Origin: Bacteroidia bacterium
Lineage (GTDB): Bacteria; Bacteroidota; Bacteroidia; Chitinophagales; Saprospiraceae
Assembly (NCBI GenBank): GCA_030432855.1
Contig: JAUILM010000134.1
Span: 1-10,449 of the forward strand
DNA: 10,449 nt
Reading direction: 5' to 3'
A program made the translations under genes and the position numbers. A model generated the notes under the pieces. That model searched no databases, had not been told where the DNA came from, and saw nothing but the letters and a program-made list of their open reading frames with translations. Shown one piece after another: positions 1 to 6,928 of the stretch (its first letter is position 1; each line of letters opens with the position of its first letter).

Positions 1-633
1 ACTCGTCATGTAGATGAGATTGGGTTGCTTAGGTCCGGCAATCACCTCAGCATAAAATATGGCATTAAATTCCAGGTCTTCAAAGAGTGCGACCTCCCCA
101 CCTTCATTAAACATCTCCACCTTCTTTCGATACAATTTTTCACCAGCGCCCTCATAACTTCGCAGCTCAAACACCTGATCTTTCCGAGGCGTGTCAAAGG
201 AAGGAGTACTCATTTTCGGCATCATCTTGAAGGCATGTCCGATAGTAGTTTCTATTCTCAGATATGCTGGTGCATCATGAGGTGCAAACCAATAGGAGTC
301 AGACATTTTTTGGTGCTGCTCGTCATTTGAAAGCACATCAGCCAGATGCATCAAGCCCTCCAGTGAGTTAGAACTTGTCAGGACAATGATCTTTTTGGTA
401 GACATGGTGTCAATACCAATGGGTTTAAAAACGCCGATGTTTTCAAAGCCCAGCTTATGAGCGGATGGTATATAAGCATCCTTCAAATATTGATCTACCA
501 TGGCTACTTGCTCGTCGCTATTTAGATAGTACGTTTTGATCTCATAATACTCCCGACCCTGACCAAAGGATGAAATTGTCGAAAACAGGCTTAGGCAAAG
601 TATTGAGGCAAAGAAGTAATGTTTTAAATTCAT
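1..633 (-). CDS. Secreted tandem NIPSNAP-family protein (partial, C-terminus off the left edge)
   Basis: An open minus-strand frame of 211 codons starts at ATG (633-631) and is still open at the window edge, so the C-terminus is missing. Residues 1-25 form a signal peptide: a short basic start (MNLKHY), a hydrophobic core, then SSFGQ as the likely cleavage region, so the product should be exported to the periplasm or cell surface. Two similar modules follow. The first opens with a YYEIKTYYL stretch at about residues 29-37; the second opens with VFELRSYEG at about 154-162 and runs into AIFYAEVIAGPKQPNLIYM. The 'E-[IL]-[KR]-x-Y' openings, a 'GFENIGVFKPIG' segment and the repeated layout fit the NIPSNAP family (ferredoxin-like dimeric alpha/beta barrel fold). 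The biochemical role of bacterial NIPSNAP proteins is poorly defined and no substrate can be read here. A promoter-like box lies about 60 bases upstream. Confidence 0.8.
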   Translation of the reverse strand, partial: MNLKHYFFASILCLSLFSTISSFGQGREYYEIKTYYLNSDEQVAMVDQYLKDAYIPSAHKLGFENIGVFKPIGIDTMSTKKIIVLTSSNSLEGLMHLADVLSNDEQHQKMSDSYWFAPHDAPAYLRIETTIGHAFKMMPKMSTPSFDTPRKDQVFELRSYEGAGEKLYRKKVEMFNEGGEVALFEDLEFNAIFYAEVIAGPKQPNLIYMTS

Positions 634-682
634 CGTTAGCATTTCACAGTTTATTTGATTGAACCCGGCTTATGCGTAAGGG

Positions 683-719
683 GTTCGCCTTGAGTGCAAA
701 AGATACAACAAAGGCGAAC
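683..719. repeat. Perfect 9-bp inverted repeat around the candidate promoter
   Basis: GTTCGCCTT (683-691) and AAGGCGAAC (711-719) are perfect inverted copies separated by 19 bases. Three further pairs (AAG 678-680 with CTT 721-723) lie beyond a small internal mismatch. It sits between the stop of the DUF5916 gene (840) and the start of the NIPSNAP gene (633). No T-run follows it on the minus strand, so it is a poor intrinsic terminator. Because a -7-like box lies in the spacer, an operator for a dimeric regulator is a possible alternative. The rest of 634-839 shows nothing recognisable. Confidence 0.5.
697..705 (-). promoter_or_regulatory. Candidate -7 promoter box for the NIPSNAP gene
   Basis: On the minus strand this reads TATCTTTTG followed by CA. 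That resembles the Bacteroidota primary-sigma -7 consensus TAnnTTTG with one extra T. Transcription would start near 690, giving a leader of about 57 bases before the ATG at 633. The nearest upstream TTG (734-732) is about 26 bases away, longer than the usual spacing of about 19-21, so the -33 element is not convincing. The box lies between the arms of an inverted repeat (683-719). Confidence 0.35.
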
Positions 720-839
720 GCTTCAGGTACTTTTTGACTCGCAATAGAAAGTCCAATGCATTTTGTCGGGTTGATTTGGGTAAGGTACTGATCCTCTGTG
801 AAATCCTCTAACCAGGCGGCCTAAAATTCTGAGAGTGGT

Positions 840-3080
840 CTACAGGTTAAGCCAATAATTCATCTTCACTACAAATGCTCTATTCTTGGGACCCCAGATA
901 TTTACGGCGTAATTGTCCGTATACACGATAAAGATGTCACTCAAGGGTTGGAACCTCCACTGGAACCTGCTATTGATGTTGAAGTTATCATTTTGGGTAT
1001 TGTACTGGATGAATGTCGTCCAAAACAAGTCTCTGGAAAATGCCAATTCAATCTTTGGTCCCAGGAGCAGGAGTTCAACATTACCGTAGGGATCAGGGAA
1101 TTCCAAATAATTCTGTACGAAATTAAGTCCAAAGTTGCCCCAGGGCTGTTGCCGCAGGTTTACTTTCGCCTGGAACTGTTTTCGATTTCCATTATAGAAC
1201 TTGCCAAACTCCACTCCAGCTTCATAACTGAGGATTTTTCGACGATCCGACTCGTATTTCAAACCAACAAAATTGTAAACGTATTTACCGGCGGGTAGTG
1301 GTTCGAAATCTGTAAAGTCGAAAGGATATAGAAGGTTGGATGCCGTATTGGTAAGTTCTACTTCGAGTCGGCTACTGTTTTGCCAGTTTAATCGATATCG
1401 AAAGCGCAGTCGATTTTCGATAAGCTGACCTCCCTTAGTCATGTCCAATCTATCATCGAAGCTCAATTCGTGGAAATTCACTTTGGGACGATTCTCCGGG
1501 TATATAATGTAGCTCAGACTGTTGAAAAAGTGATTGAAACCATGCTCAAATACCGTATCCAGAATTGCATGCTTATGCTCTATCCGCGGTATCCATCCCA
1601 TGTCTGCCCGATAGTTATTTCCGATACCTGCAGCATTACTGTATAGTCTCAGATTTCTCCCATTGTAGGTGAGAGATCCATTGAAAAAATAATTGTCACC
1701 TTCTTTATCGGGACTGAAGGACAAACCATATCCGGCTAAAGCTCTCCATTTTCCATCTGCGGAGTTTATGTCCAATTCCAGACCTGTCGTACGGTTGTAG
1801 TCATTGGCAGTAAACTCGCCCTGATCAAAGGTCTGGCGGTTGTTGAAATATCCTTTGACCACTGATCGCTTTAGTATGCGTTGTTGAAAAGCGGTGGCAC
1901 TATAGTTCTGTCCGGGAGATACGGAGCTGGACTTTGTTTGCATATTCATGATCCCAATCCTCAGATCCTTGTTGAGATTTCCACTCAGTCGGGCTCCAAA
2001 TAAGATAGGAATGGTATTACCATCTTCATCCAGGCCAATTCGACGACTGAAAAAGGGACGCATGGGCGGTATGCCATATTCGCCAAATACATCTGCATTC
2101 TCAAGGAAGAACAATCGTTTCTCTGGAAATCGTGGATTTATGGTGGTTAGGTTCGTCACTTGTTCATCCACCTCAACCTGGGAAAAGTCAGGATTAAGGG
2201 TTAGATCGAGATTTAAGCTCGATGTTACAGCCACTTTGGCATCTCCACCAATTTGTAGATCATTTTGTTTTCCGGTGCCTTCTTCAAAGTCCCTTGTGGT
2301 GGATCCTAAAACATAGGGGATGACCGCTATATTTCCCCGCACTCGCTCAGGGGGTGTTTCCCAATGGATGGCACCCGTATATCCCAAATCAACACCCCTG
2401 AACTGCACCGGTACTGGTGACCATGTGTGATAGCTATTAGTCTTGGAGTCTCCGCGGATAAAGTTAATGCCCCAGGTACCATTACTTCCAAATCGCAAGG
2501 TTCGGAATGGAATAATTATCTCCGTAGTCCACTGATCGGCCTCCACATGGGAGCGACAGTACCACTTGTTGTCCCATGCTCTGTCAATACCCGAGTTTCG
2601 CTGACTACCCCTCAGTCCGGTTTGACCACTCACGAGAGACTCTGTCTGTACTCCAGCCGGATTGGTGGCAAAAGAAAAGCCACTGGTTTTTTGATTGACG
2701 GGGTCAATGACCAGTCCAAAGGCATCCCCCTGCCAAAACTCCATATTATCACGTTTGAGTGAAGGGATCACGTAAGGACCAGCACCCTTACACACAGCAG
2801 ATATGTAGATGTTTTCATGGTCATAATACATCTGGACAATCGTTTGGAGACTTGAATCAACCTTTCGATCATCTACCGGAAAACTCATCCAGAAATCACT
2901 GATCGCATCCACTTCTTCCCAAACTTCATCTTCGAGCTTACCATCTAATTGAATGGACTTATCAATGTAGGCAACGGAGTATTGATATTGAGACTGAAGG
3001 GATGATGTTTCCTGACCTTGCACCGTGCTGATTGACAGTACCAAGAGTAGGGCCACGGTAACTGCTAGTCCGGTGTTCAT
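840..3080 (-). CDS. DUF5916 outer-membrane protein with N-terminal CBM9-like domain
   Basis: The product is 746 residues when started at ATG 3080-3078; a TTG one codon upstream is also open but less likely. Residues 1-22 are a signal peptide (hydrophobic LAVTVALLLVLSIS, then VQG-Q). Residues from about 35 to 235 form a CBM9-like/DOMON-type beta-sandwich, opening with the hallmark IQLDGKLEDEVW (43-54). From about 240 to the end it matches DUF5916: NPDFSQVEVDEQVTNL begins at residue 296 and FPEKRLFFLEN covers 318-328. The remainder has alternating polar/aromatic strands ending in a barrel-like strand (FVVKMNYWLNL). Proteins of this layout are predicted to sit in the outer membrane; their substrate is unknown, and the CBM9-like domain suggests carbohydrate or other ligand binding without proving it. 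The length is in the usual range for the family. The stop is TAG (842-840). A 96-base gap separates it from the upstream T9SS cargo gene on the same strand, so co-transcription is possible but not shown. Confidence 0.9.
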   Translation of the reverse strand: MNTGLAVTVALLLVLSISTVQGQETSSLQSQYQYSVAYIDKSIQLDGKLEDEVWEEVDAISDFWMSFPVDDRKVDSSLQTIVQMYYDHENIYISAVCKGAGPYVIPSLKRDNMEFWQGDAFGLVIDPVNQKTSGFSFATNPAGVQTESLVSGQTGLRGSQRNSGIDRAWDNKWYCRSHVEADQWTTEIIIPFRTLRFGSNGTWGINFIRGDSKTNSYHTWSPVPVQFRGVDLGYTGAIHWETPPERVRGNIAVIPYVLGSTTRDFEEGTGKQNDLQIGGDAKVAVTSSLNLDLTLNPDFSQVEVDEQVTNLTTINPRFPEKRLFFLENADVFGEYGIPPMRPFFSRRIGLDEDGNTIPILFGARLSGNLNKDLRIGIMNMQTKSSSVSPGQNYSATAFQQRILKRSVVKGYFNNRQTFDQGEFTANDYNRTTGLELDINSADGKWRALAGYGLSFSPDKEGDNYFFNGSLTYNGRNLRLYSNAAGIGNNYRADMGWIPRIEHKHAILDTVFEHGFNHFFNSLSYIIYPENRPKVNFHELSFDDRLDMTKGGQLIENRLRFRYRLNWQNSSRLEVELTNTASNLLYPFDFTDFEPLPAGKYVYNFVGLKYESDRRKILSYEAGVEFGKFYNGNRKQFQAKVNLRQQPWGNFGLNFVQNYLEFPDPYGNVELLLLGPKIELAFSRDLFWTTFIQYNTQNDNFNINSRFQWRFQPLSDIFIVYTDNYAVNIWGPKNRAFVVKMNYWLNL

Positions 3081-3176
3081 CAAATTTGCTTTGAATTACC
3101 TACTAATTTATACGTAATCTCCCGGATATTCAGGCTCTGGAGTGAATCTTCAGAAATTCTTCAAATTTGATTTTGT

Positions 3177-4673
3177 CTATTTCAAAAGGGTGACATCTCC
3201 TGATATGACTTTATTCAGGACAGTGCCTTGTTCCTGGACCTGATAAGATATGACATACGTATACACGCCGCTATCCATGGATTGGTCATCACGTTTGCCA
3301 TTCCATCCCAGACTGAGTTCGGTGCTGGTGAAGAGCATATTTCCCCAGCGGTCGAAGATTTTCATTGAGTAGTCCTGCAATAGACAGTCAGAATGTGGCA
3401 CCAATACATCATTGAGTCCGTCACCATTAGGAGTGATACCCGATGGTACAAAGACCGTGCATGTACCACAATTGACCAGATCTACATCAAACGAACTACT
3501 CACACTGCCGCAGGTATTGGTAATGGTGACTCCATACACCCCTTGTTCTTCCACAGATATGCCAGGACTATTGTCGCCTGTACTCCAGCTATAGGCATCA
3601 ATTTCGGGATTTGAAATATTGATATCCAATGCCTCTCCCACGCACAAGATGGTATCGGCAGGAAGGGTAGGAGCTGTCAGTGGAAAGTTATTAATCTCGA
3701 AACTATAGGTGTTGGGATTGTCGAGTTGATTGTCGCAGAGATCGAGAATTTCGGCAGCATTATTCAAAATAACCTCTACCTCATAGGTGCCAGGTTGTTG
3801 GATTGGAGGGTCAAAGCGCACCTCAATCTGATCATCATAGGACCCACCTAGTTGCAAAACCCTCGAATCCACACGCGCCGTGTAGGGTCCACCGGGTCCT
3901 GTCAGCACGAAATTGCTAGCTGAAACCGTACTCAGCTGAATGTTTTCTGAAAATTCAAACACTACACCGGAGGTGTCACAGTCTTCTGGAGTCTGCACTG
4001 CCTGGATAAGGGGAGGGGCATTATCAAAAATGCCGAGATCATCAGAGGCACCAAAGTCAATAGTATAGCCATTGATTGACTCTGTCCAGTTACTCACCAA
4101 TAACACATAGGTATTGCCAGCCTGCACGGGTACAAATTGATTAAATGGAGAAAATCCGCTAAACTGGTCAGGTGGGAAGAAGTCACAACCCCCTCCCTGA
4201 TTGGCATAACTGGAAGCATTAGTCGCTCCGGTCAGGCCATTACAGCTCCCCCCACCCGCGGCATTGCAGCTCACCTGCAGTTGTGGATTGCTGAATATAT
4301 CCTCACAATCTGCATCCGTGATGTTAAATAGTGCCCAATCATAATCATCATTGGGATCATTAGGTGTCAGTAGAAATCCAAAATCACCGGATCGATTCAC
4401 CGTGAAAGTATACCAGATCGAGCTCACCTCTTCATCCATGCAACTGATGCCACCACTATTGTTCACCGCATTGATCTCGCGGGGATAGTTGCCTGATCCC
4501 ATGGGTACAAAATCCTCCTCATAGACTTCCGTACAAATCGGTATGGCACCGAGACAGTCCTGGATGGTAGGCACCTGAGCAACGCCATGGATGACTCCCA
4601 TGGCCAGGCAAAGGCATAAAATACTGTGTCTGTGTGTCTTACGCGCAGCCAACTTAATGCGAAGAAGTATCAT
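3177..4673 (-). CDS. Secreted multi-domain protein with T9SS type B (gliding-motility-type) C-terminal sorting domain
   Basis: ATG at 4673-4671 gives 498 residues; an in-frame TTG three codons upstream (4682) is the alternative. A basic N-region (RIKLAARKTHRH) and a hydrophobic stretch end near VAQ (31-33), giving a Sec signal peptide. Residues from about 36 to 210 are a Cys-rich module (IWYTFTV at 86-92, DYDWALF, several Gly/Asn/Ser/Cys-rich loops) often found in Bacteroidota surface proteins. From about 218 to 325 lies an Ig-like beta domain (FEFSENIQLSTVSASNFVL), and from about 330 to 400 a PKD/Ig-like domain with YSWSTGDNSPGISV. Residues 408-498 are the CHU_C-type T9SS sorting domain: FVPSGITPNGDGLNDVL, then KIFDRWGNMLF, GWNGK and DSGVYTYVI. 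By family knowledge, the cargo crosses the outer membrane through the type IX system and the C-terminal domain is recognised and usually processed. No catalytic domain is visible; adhesion is a guess. It is divergently oriented to the glycan operon. Confidence 0.92.
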   Translation of the reverse strand: MILLRIKLAARKTHRHSILCLCLAMGVIHGVAQVPTIQDCLGAIPICTEVYEEDFVPMGSGNYPREINAVNNSGGISCMDEEVSSIWYTFTVNRSGDFGFLLTPNDPNDDYDWALFNITDADCEDIFSNPQLQVSCNAAGGGSCNGLTGATNASSYANQGGGCDFFPPDQFSGFSPFNQFVPVQAGNTYVLLVSNWTESINGYTIDFGASDDLGIFDNAPPLIQAVQTPEDCDTSGVVFEFSENIQLSTVSASNFVLTGPGGPYTARVDSRVLQLGGSYDDQIEVRFDPPIQQPGTYEVEVILNNAAEILDLCDNQLDNPNTYSFEINNFPLTAPTLPADTILCVGEALDINISNPEIDAYSWSTGDNSPGISVEEQGVYGVTITNTCGSVSSSFDVDLVNCGTCTVFVPSGITPNGDGLNDVLVPHSDCLLQDYSMKIFDRWGNMLFTSTELSLGWNGKRDDQSMDSGVYTYVISYQVQEQGTVLNKVISGDVTLLK

Positions 4674-4958
4674 TTCAATCAATAGTTCCCAGATGAGTAC
4701 ATATAGTTAACGGATGAGAGTGTATCTGAAGTTTACATCTCTGTTCGTAAGAGGAGATTAAGGTCTTAAAATGATGGTTCATTTAGTAATAAAGTCAGAT
4801 CTTTGTGGGATGGGGGAGAGTATATTAAAATATTCTTTAATGTGAAATTAATTAGTAACTTGTGAGTTACAACGCTGAGATCGTCTTTATATGAGTGAGA
4901 AGAAGCGAAAATGCATTTTTGTGTTTTTTAATAACTAACGGAGAAATCACTAGTCAAT
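4674..4958. other. Divergent AT-rich intergenic region between the T9SS cargo gene and the glycan operon
   Basis: These 285 bases must hold the promoters of both divergent units. No convincing promoter pair is visible. GATCTTTG (4798-4805, plus strand) differs from the Bacteroidota -7 consensus TAnnTTTG at one position, but there is no well-placed upstream TTG. TTG at 4860-4862 is followed about 20 bases later by a T-rich stretch (GTCTTTAT, 4883-4890) that fits the -7 box only poorly. ACGGAGAAA (4938-4946) is purine-rich, but its GGAG core lies about 15 bases before the first start codon, which is far for a Shine-Dalgarno sequence. No coding signal, tRNA, or JUMPstart/ops element (GGCGGTAG) is seen. 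Confidence 0.5.
4855..4870. repeat. Short perfect inverted repeat upstream of the glycan operon
   Basis: GTAACT-TGTG-AGTTAC is a 6-bp perfect inverted repeat with a 4-base centre, about 90 bases before the first start codon of the plus-strand operon. There is no T-run after it, so it is not a terminator. It could be an operator half-site pair or a small hairpin in the leader; chance cannot be excluded for so short a repeat in AT-rich DNA. Confidence 0.4.
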
Positions 4959-5660
4959 ATGAAATATGACTTTCTTGATTTAGGATGTAGTAATGGTGCA
5001 TCCATTAAATTGGGAGTGGATAAGTTTAAGGGAAAATATGGACTTGGGATCGATATCGATCCTCGCAAGGTTGAAATGGCAAAAGAAGCAGGTTATCATG
5101 CAGTGGTGGGAGATGCATCGAAGTTGAAAGACGTGGTAAGTTCTGTTCGATTTACAATAATGTCACACTTTCTGGAGCATCTTCCAGGAATCAAACTGGC
5201 GAAATCTTGCATTGAATCCGCTATCGATGTGTCAAGTGATTTTATCTATATCCAGCAACCTTACTTTGAAGCTGATGGACTTTTATTCAAAAGAGGATTT
5301 AAATTCTACTGGTCAGATTGGAAGGGACATACTTTTCACATGACTGCACTCAACTTTCATAACATATTACGTCCGTTACTAGTTGAAAACAGGATAAGTC
5401 GATTTATGATTTTTGGTGACCAAAAAGTTACATCAAGTAGTCACAATTCCATTCATTCAATCAATTCTCCGGTAGATCAACTTCACTATGATGAATCAAA
5501 ACATCCAATCAAAGTTATTGAAGATTTTGCATTTCCCTGTTATCGGCAGTTGATTGTTGTAATATTTAAAAAGGACGATCTTTCACTTTATGAAGAAGTG
5601 CAAAGTAAACTTAGATACGATGTGCGGATCTTTGATAGTTGGTTAAATAACACCCAATGA
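4959..5660 (+). CDS. Class I SAM-dependent methyltransferase of the glycan cluster
   Basis: The 233-residue product begins at ATG 4959; an in-frame stop at 4932 leaves no upstream ATG, so the start is well fixed. The SAM-binding Rossmann signature is clear: motif I DLGCSNG (7-13), the acidic strand GIDIDP (30-35) with the ribose-binding Asp, VVGDASKL (49-56), and SHFLEHLP (69-76), a variant of the 'H-x-LEH' motif seen in many sugar and small-molecule methyltransferases. Motif I starts almost at the N-terminus, so the usual preceding helices are absent. The acceptor is not readable from sequence; position in a sulfotransferase/glycosyltransferase operon suggests O-methylation of a sugar or chain end in the cytoplasm. 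It is the first gene of the operon, and its stop overlaps the next start (ATGA, 5657-5660), which suggests translational coupling. Confidence 0.85.
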   Translation: MKYDFLDLGCSNGASIKLGVDKFKGKYGLGIDIDPRKVEMAKEAGYHAVVGDASKLKDVVSSVRFTIMSHFLEHLPGIKLAKSCIESAIDVSSDFIYIQQPYFEADGLLFKRGFKFYWSDWKGHTFHMTALNFHNILRPLLVENRISRFMIFGDQKVTSSSHNSIHSINSPVDQLHYDESKHPIKVIEDFAFPCYRQLIVVIFKKDDLSLYEEVQSKLRYDVRIFDSWLNNTQ

Positions 5661-6928
5661 ATGTCTTTGTAATAGGGATGCACCGAAGTGGTACATCTTT
5701 GGTGGCAAGTATTTTAGATGCACTGGGATTGTACTGTGGTGAGGAAGATGATCTCTTACCACCTGCCAGTGATAATGTTCGTGGATTTTGGGAAAGAAAG
5801 GATGTAAAACAACTTAATGACTCGATATTACAAAAAAGAGGATGCACTTGGATGGAAGTATCTAAATATGATGACCTCGTAAGTAAAGTAATTTATGAAG
5901 AGGTAGCGCCGGAAATCTTGTCAATAAAAAAGGATTTGGATCTACGGGGACCGTGGTTCATAAAAGATCCAAGATTTTGTTTGACTCTACCTTATTGGAT
6001 TCAGAATGTAGAGAAACCAACAGTAATCTATGTATATCGACACCCTAAAGAAGTCATTCAGTCATTATCTAAAAGAAACTCGATTGATGAAATTCATTCT
6101 TTGCTTTTATGGCAAAAATACTCAGTTTTTGCGTTGAGAAATATTAGCAAACTCGATGTCTTTTTTATTGGATATGAAGATCTAATTAACGATAAGGAAA
6201 GATGGGTTAGTGAGTTGGCATCATTTATAAATTCTAGGGTAACAGAAATATCCTTCAGTGGTCCAGGCCTATCTTATTTAATTGATCATAACCTTCGCCA
6301 CTTCCATGAGTTAGATCGTCGGTTTCCAGATAAGTTGAGTAAAAAGATTCATGAGGGTTTACTTGCTAACAATAGGGAATCTCTATATGATTTTTCTGAG
6401 AGTACTTGTATAGACTCAATTAATGATCGATTGGCTTTGATTGAGGCTGAACTTAAGGTAAAGAAGATGAATACATCTCTAGAGGAAATGATTTATAATA
6501 ATAAGATGTCTGATGAGGAGAAAATTACTGTAGAGAAACGCTCGATGGATTTGTTTTTTAGTGAAATTGATGAAGTGACTTCTCAGTTCTTTAGTACCCA
6601 GCATGCTACTTATGGTAAAGTTATAAAACTTCAAGAAAGTAATAAAGAGTTAATAGATGAAGTAGAAAAAGGATTAGCCATTAAACGAGAACTGATATCA
6701 CTACAAGGGGACATCGAGATTTATAAAGCAAATGAGGAGAAACTCTATCGTCAGTTGAACATGGCAAAAGATGTAATTCGTCAGGAAGACAATCGAAGAC
6801 GAATAAAAGCGTTGGAGGCAAAGAATGAAATTGCCAGAATTATTACAGATATAGATCTATTCAAGAAATCATGGAGATGGAGGATATGGAATTGTTTCTA
6901 CCTTGGAATTTCTTCTTCGAAGGAATAA
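5657..6928 (+). CDS. Sulfotransferase-family protein with C-terminal coiled coil (possibly the 5' half of a frameshifted larger gene)
   Basis: The reading frame gives 423 residues from ATG 5657. Residues 1 to about 225 are a PAPS-dependent-type sulfotransferase: the 5'-phosphosulfate loop GMHRSGTS (7-14), GFWERKDVKQLND, a KDPRFCLTLPYW segment, the 3'-phosphate site YRHPKEVIQS with R128 and S136, and GYEDLI. It would transfer sulfate from PAPS to a hydroxyl, most likely on a glycan given the neighbours. From about 260 to 400 it is Glu/Lys-rich with heptad-like spacing, a predicted coiled coil, followed by SWRWRIWN (405-412). A comparable 'SWR' segment often links coiled coils to glycosyltransferase domains in polysaccharide enzymes. 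The last residues (LGISSSKE) look unlike a natural end, and the next gene's frame continues the pattern after a one-base shift. The start overlaps the upstream methyltransferase stop by 4 bases. The sulfotransferase call is firm; whether the stop at 6928 is the true end is doubtful. Confidence 0.85.
   Translation: MNVFVIGMHRSGTSLVASILDALGLYCGEEDDLLPPASDNVRGFWERKDVKQLNDSILQKRGCTWMEVSKYDDLVSKVIYEEVAPEILSIKKDLDLRGPWFIKDPRFCLTLPYWIQNVEKPTVIYVYRHPKEVIQSLSKRNSIDEIHSLLLWQKYSVFALRNISKLDVFFIGYEDLINDKERWVSELASFINSRVTEISFSGPGLSYLIDHNLRHFHELDRRFPDKLSKKIHEGLLANNRESLYDFSESTCIDSINDRLALIEAELKVKKMNTSLEEMIYNNKMSDEEKITVEKRSMDLFFSEIDEVTSQFFSTQHATYGKVIKLQESNKELIDEVEKGLAIKRELISLQGDIEIYKANEEKLYRQLNMAKDVIRQEDNRRRIKALEAKNEIARIITDIDLFKKSWRWRIWNCFYLGISSSKE

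Noticed and set aside
25..330. Plus-strand open frame opposite the NIPSNAP gene
   Set aside because: The minus-strand frame carries a signal peptide and recognisable NIPSNAP modules; the plus-strand translation resembles no family and is a shadow.
678..723. Intrinsic terminator for the DUF5916 gene
   Set aside because: The hairpin is over 100 bases beyond the stop, has a 19-base loop and lacks a T-run on the transcribed strand.
948..1298. Plus-strand open frame inside the DUF5916 gene
   Set aside because: It lies entirely opposite a strongly supported barrel region and has no recognisable domain; the same applies to the plus-strand frames at 1948-2316 and 2427-2762.
3080..3170. Repeated TCAAATTTG words, including the palindrome TCAAATTTGA at 3161-3170, between the DUF5916 and T9SS cargo genes
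   Set aside because: They are short, AT-rich and irregularly placed; chance is a sufficient explanation without conservation data.
4758..4769. TTAAGGTCTTAA inverted repeat in the divergent region
   Set aside because: The 5-bp arms are AT-rich and close to chance expectation, and no promoter element is linked to them.
5611..5847. Minus-strand open frame across the methyltransferase/sulfotransferase junction
   Set aside because: It is antisense to the conserved P-loop of the sulfotransferase and shows no family features of its own.
6855..6928. Classical programmed -1 frameshift at the sulfotransferase/glycosyltransferase overlap
   Set aside because: Joining the two frames needs a +1 (or -2) shift, and no X-XXY-YYZ slippery heptamer is seen, so the common -1 mechanism does not fit.
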